Program-made: the position numbers and the translations under genes
Origin: Ipomoea triloba
Taxonomy: Eukaryota; Streptophyta; Magnoliopsida; Solanales; Convolvulaceae
Length of the DNA stretch: 64,000 nucleotides
NCBI RefSeq assembly: GCF_003576645.1
Contig: NC_044916.1
Coordinates: 30,773,599 to 30,837,598 of the forward strand
Direction of reading: 5' to 3'
The notes under the pieces: generated by a model
The model's input: only the letters and a program-made list of their open reading frames with translations
Databases searched by the model: none
Told to the model about the DNA's origin: nothing
In this document: positions 60,162 through 64,000 of the stretch, one piece after another
Layout: every line of letters starts with the position of its first letter
How positions within the stretch are numbered: position 1 is the stretch's first letter

Positions 60162-61201
60162 ATGGCAATGATAAGATCTCAAATTTCAGTGTTCATAAAT
60201 TTCTTGTTCATCATTCACTACTTTTTAGTTTTCTACCTTGCTCAAGGTTATGATTTCTTCTACTTCGTTCAACAGGTACGTCTACCTAGTATCGGACCAC
60301 TTCCTGGTTTAAATTTAGGCGATAATGTATTATTCAATTGTTATATGTGTCTTCATTAATAGTCTACTATGTTAAATGATTAAGGTTTTGTTATAATTTT
60401 TGTGTTTGTTTATGCAGTGGCCAGGATCATATTGTGACACTAAGGATAGCAGCTGTTGCTACCCTACTACAGGGAAGCCAGCCTCAGACTTTGGCATCCA
60501 TGGATTATGGCCTAACAACAATGATGGCACTTATCCATCAAACTGTGATTCCAGCAACCCCTATGATGAATCCAAGGTTTCCAAAAATTGAAAAATGTGT
60601 TATCTCAACTAAAAGTTTTAGCTAATAATTAAATTGCACGTACTTTTATGTTATATATATTACTCGAAATTCTTATTCGATTCGGGTTTGAATTTATTAC
60701 TGGATGTGTAGATTTCAGACCTGATGAGCAGAATGCAACAAGATTGGCCGACCCTGGCCTGTCCAAGCAACAGCGGATCGTCGTTCTGGTCGCATGAATG
60801 GGAAAAACACGGGACATGTTCCGAGTCTGAACTCGACCAACACACTTATTTTGAGACCGCTTTAAATCTCAAGAATCAAACTTATCTGCTCCAGATTCTC
60901 GAGAGTGCAGGTATGAATTGAATAATAAAAATTCAAGAATCCCTCCAGGAACTGAAATCTAAGTGAATATATTACAGGAATCCAGGCAGATGGAAATTCT
61001 TACAACTTGAGCAGCATACAAACCGCAATTGAAAACGCAGTGGGATATGCTCCTTGGATACAATGCAACAGTGATGCAGGTGGCAATAGCCAGCTGTACC
61101 AGGTTTACTTCTGTGTCGGACCTTCGGGTTCTAACCTAATCAAATGCCCTGTTTTCCCCACAGGAACTTGTGCTTCCAGTATTAAGTTCCCATCTTTCTA
61201 G
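60162..61201 (+). CDS. S-like (T2 family) ribonuclease, paralogue 2
   Basis: Four exons: 60162-60275, 60418-60576, 60712-60910 and 60978-61201, giving 231 residues. Intron positions and phases equal those of the gene at 37627. A signal peptide of about 27 residues (hydrophobic INFLFIIHYFLVFYLA) is followed by YDFFYFVQQWPGSYC. Active-site blocks FGIHGLWPN and SHEWEKHGTCSE are intact, with both catalytic His regions, and the family cysteines are kept. It is expected to be secreted and to degrade RNA in phosphate recycling, like RNase LE and RNS1. It differs from paralogue 1 by one codon in exon 2 (KDSSCCYP) and by many substitutions. Both look functional. The last intron is 67 bases and lacks the SINE of paralogue 1. 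Confidence 0.95.
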
Positions 61202-61900
61202 TATTCTGGGAATTGAAACTCTTTCATTTCTATTTCGTCCTTAGTTCCTTCTACTGTTAAACACTGCAACCCAGCATAGCATATATCATGAAAACACTTC
61301 TTCTCCTACAAGGATGTATGTTTTTATCGCATGCAGCAAAAAAAAAAGTTATTGTATTGTAAGTGATGTTCTGACTCAATGAAGTCTTTCTTCATTTGGT
61401 TAATTTTCATTTCGATTTGCATTCTATACCAGTTTTAGATCATGCTCGCAAGGTAGACCCCAGTCTAAAACAACAACATTTCATTGCGTCAAACGTGTTT
61501 TTTAACATTAAATTTTGAGTGAGCTTTTGAACACCATGTCATGAACATGTAACAAAATGAATATTATAGTGTCTAATTTATGAGTATTGAACTTTGAATT
61601 TATAGTGTGTAGTTTTTGAACATTAATATTTAAATTTTTGAACAGAGTATCTAATTTTTAAACATTAAGCTAAAATCTGAGTTTCTAAACATGTATATTA
61701 TAATATATGAATGTTAAGTTTAGAGTTTTTGAACAACAATCACGTATTTTAGACTCTAATTCACGATATAATTTGTAGTTTTAGATTTTGTATATATATG
61801 ATATGTGGCTGTGAAAGACTTAATTTAATATGGGCCGTATACAAACAACTGATCCAAAACTTAATTAGCAACAATTATTGGGCAAATTATGCTATGGACC
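61202..61900. repeat. RNase 2 3' UTR and degenerate repeats
   Basis: After the gene's 3' UTR, 61540-61740 holds diverged units like TTTTTGAACATTAAT and GAGTTTCTAAACATGTA. CGCAAGGTAGACCCC at 61448 recalls GCAAGGTGGACCCGG at 62969. These are probably eroded DNA elements. No gene. Confidence 0.4.
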
Positions 61901-61927
61901 CTTCTATGTCCACAATTTAAAAAATTG

Positions 61928-62745
61928 GGCTGTTTACTAATATAAAACTGTTTTCTGTTTTCTGTTTTTCAATTTTTCAGCTTTCATTTTCTGTTTTCTA
62001 TTCTCTGTTTTCTGTTTAGAAAACTTGTTTACTAACACTTATTTTTGCAAATTTATTTTTTTGATTAACGTTATAAAATTAACAATAAATAAAAATATAT
62101 CCGAACAAATAACCTATTAAGTTCACATAAAAATTTACTTTAGATAATATTAATATTTTTTTGAGCTAATATTTAAAATATGTTTGGATATATTTATTTG
62201 AATGACATGTATATAATATATAATTTTTATTTTGAACTCTGATATAGTAATATATGTGAAATTTCGATATCCGATAACAGGACCAAACTTGTATCCGATA
62301 TAACATAATTAAAAATATCCGAACGAATAACCAATTGAGTTCAATCAAAATATGAAACTTAGTATAGATTTCAATTTTTAATTTTGATAATGTGAATGAT
62401 GTATAATTTTAAGCATAAATAAATAAGTTATGTTTAAATAAGTAATGCAAGTAAAAAAAAGATAGAAGATGATAATAAATGTAATCATAGTAATAAACAC
62501 ATATGTAAGTAGATAATCGTGAGAATGTAGTTATAGTGACATATAGTCTAATAGATGATAGCTGATTCTGTTTTCTATTTAGAAAACAGTTTTTAATAGT
62601 GTTTCAGTTTTCTAGAAAACTGGAAAATTATTTTCTGTTTTCAAAATGGAAAAACTGTGCTAGTAAACATGTTTTTTGTTTTATGTTTTCTAATTTTCCA
62701 AATTTCCAGAAAATTGGAAAAGATTTCCAGTTAGTAAACAGGCTT
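61928..62745. mobile_element. Inverted-repeat element (hAT-like ends)
   Basis: The left end GGGCTGTTTACTAATATAAA and the right end in reverse GCCTGTTTACTAACTGG are alike. Inner arms rich in TTTTCTGTTTTC and GGAAAATT lie inverted. CTGTTTACTAA resembles hAT termini. A convincing 8-base target duplication was not found. No transposase. Confidence 0.5.
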
Positions 62746-63310
62746 CCCCACAATTTTAAATTTCAATATACAAAATTACATTACTCAAAATTCACAATTT
62801 TTGAACTTTATATTCACAATTTTGTTATATATATTCAAAAATTGTGTTATACTATTGAATATAGAGTTATGAAATTGTAAATATAGAGTTAAAAATTTAT
62901 GAATATAGAGTTCAAAAATTGTGAACATATAATTTAAAAATTGTGAACATGGACCTGATCCATCTTGCAAGGTGGACCCGGGTCCATGTCATAACAACCG
63001 CAATTATTGCGCCCATCTTGTGGAATTCATATATGGGCCAATACCAGCATATTCCTTAACATGGTGTTTGGTCAATTATTATACCGCGGAACATGGTTCA
63101 CCTTGTAAAGTGAATCACTAACATAAGTTTTATTTGTTTTAGTATACTATGTTAACTTTTTTGTATACTGAAAAAATTCATTATTTAGTATACCACTTAA
63201 AGTTGAATCTTCAATATACTAAAAATGAACACTTATCAATTGTTCAGATTGCAATGTGGACCATGGTCTATAGTATCGTGGAATAAGCAGAAATTAAACC
63301 GTGCTTCATG
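62746..63310. repeat. Degenerate GGTCCA-type palindromic elements
   Basis: Units such as TATAGAGTTATGAAATTGTA, TTGTGAACATGGACCTGATC and AAGGTGGACCCGGGTCCATG, then TGCAATGTGGACCATGGTC at 63250, resemble the ends of elements A and B at 15.1-16.0 kb. Inner AT-rich parts have TAGTATACT words on both strands. Boundaries unclear. Confidence 0.45.
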
Positions 63311-64000
63311 GAATAAGTCTATTTCACTGTTTGATTTGTTTTTATAATCACATAATAGAATTACACATAATTGTCTATTCCCTTTGCAATGAGAATAGTT
63401 ATTTCGCAAGCCCCTATGGTATTAATTATTTCTGTTTCATCAAGAATAACTAATTGTATTAAAATACTTAAATCACCCTTATAGAAGATGACAATGATGG
63501 CATTAGACCACAATGTATATTTTTATCAACTCTAACATATATATATGTGTGTGTGTGTTATAGTATATGGATACATTCTTAACTAGCTTCAAAATTTATC
63601 AAATTATTTTGTGTGTTTGGATATAGGGTTTATTGGTGATTGAAAGTTTGATAATAAAAACTTTTTTCATCGAACCAAATTTGCTCTAATAGTGTGGACT
63701 TGTGGACCATATTTACATTTACACCTACCTGACTACCTCATCTGTCTCCAAGACAACCTCAAACACATGTTATCAATAACTTATAATACCGGCCTCGCAA
63801 CTTAATGTAGTAGTTCGTCACCTGACTTAATGTCAAGACTAAAAGTAATAGTGTGGAGTATGAATTCCACTAAAAAGCATAATTTGAATCTTTTAAACCC
63901 AGTTATATATGCATTAACTTTAAAGGTGAAATTATGTAAACTTAAAAAATTAATCCAACAAAATTAAAATCACCTTAAAAAAAAAAAAAAAAAAAAAAAC
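63311..64000. other. AT-rich intergenic DNA at the window end
   Basis: No gene recognised. A TATA/TGTG simple repeat lies at about 63537-63559 and an A run closes the window. Confidence 0.5.

Overview
The window is nuclear DNA from a flowering plant, most likely an asterid eudicot. Genes carry GT-AG introns, DNA is AT-rich between genes, and the products are plant-specific: a CLE peptide precursor, a DUF1639 protein, a DYW-type PPR editing factor and T2 ribonucleases of the RNase LE type. Convolvulaceae or another Solanales family is my guess from the RNase and cyclin B1 resemblance; it is not proven. An apparently intact OTP85-type plastid editing factor fits a photosynthetic plant that keeps the plastid NDH complex.

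Layout. 1-7.9 kb: a CLE45-like precursor (minus) and a housekeeping-type promoter signature with no recognisable protein. 7.9-10.7 kb: a complete seven-exon RING-CH membrane E3 ligase (minus) with a SINE cluster in its last intron. 11.4-14.8 kb: a decayed Ty3/gypsy element with a tRNA-Asp primer site and a broken gag. 15.1-16.0 kb: two adjacent palindromic elements that separate the first membrane-protein gene from its old upstream flank. 16.3-20.3 kb: a tandem pair of single-exon genes for an unrecognised multi-pass membrane protein. 21.2-22.3 kb: a DUF1639 gene (minus). 22.5-30.6 kb: AT-rich intergenic DNA with MITEs and SINE pieces. 30.7-37.3 kb: a Helitron with RPA-like and PIF1-helicase genes, interrupted by assembly gaps and a probable assembly duplication. 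37.6-39.0 kb and 60.2-61.2 kb: two intact S-like (T2) RNase paralogues with matching TATA boxes and a shared P1BS-like phosphate-starvation motif. 40.1-41.9 kb: an intact DYW PPR gene.

Between the two RNases, 43.5-58.2 kb is a graveyard of gene fragments with retained introns: cyclin B1 (four pieces), KAS II, ribonucleotide reductase large subunit, an unidentified coding-like piece present twice, a RUS/DUF647 C-terminus and a PPR E-domain. Mixed with them are a short-LTR retroelement remnant, a palindromic MULE-like element with a perfect 10-bp target duplication, a non-autonomous Helitron, and a mitochondrial 18S rRNA insertion that was split by a solo LTR.

Probably working genes: the CLE precursor, RING-CH ligase, both membrane-protein paralogues, DUF1639, both RNases and the PPR protein. 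They do not form one pathway. The only clear functional grouping is the RNase pair, which fits extracellular RNA salvage under phosphate shortage. I see no wholly new molecular system. The points most worth a second look are the interleaved gene-fragment block, the unrecognised membrane-protein pair, and the shared promoter motif of the RNases.
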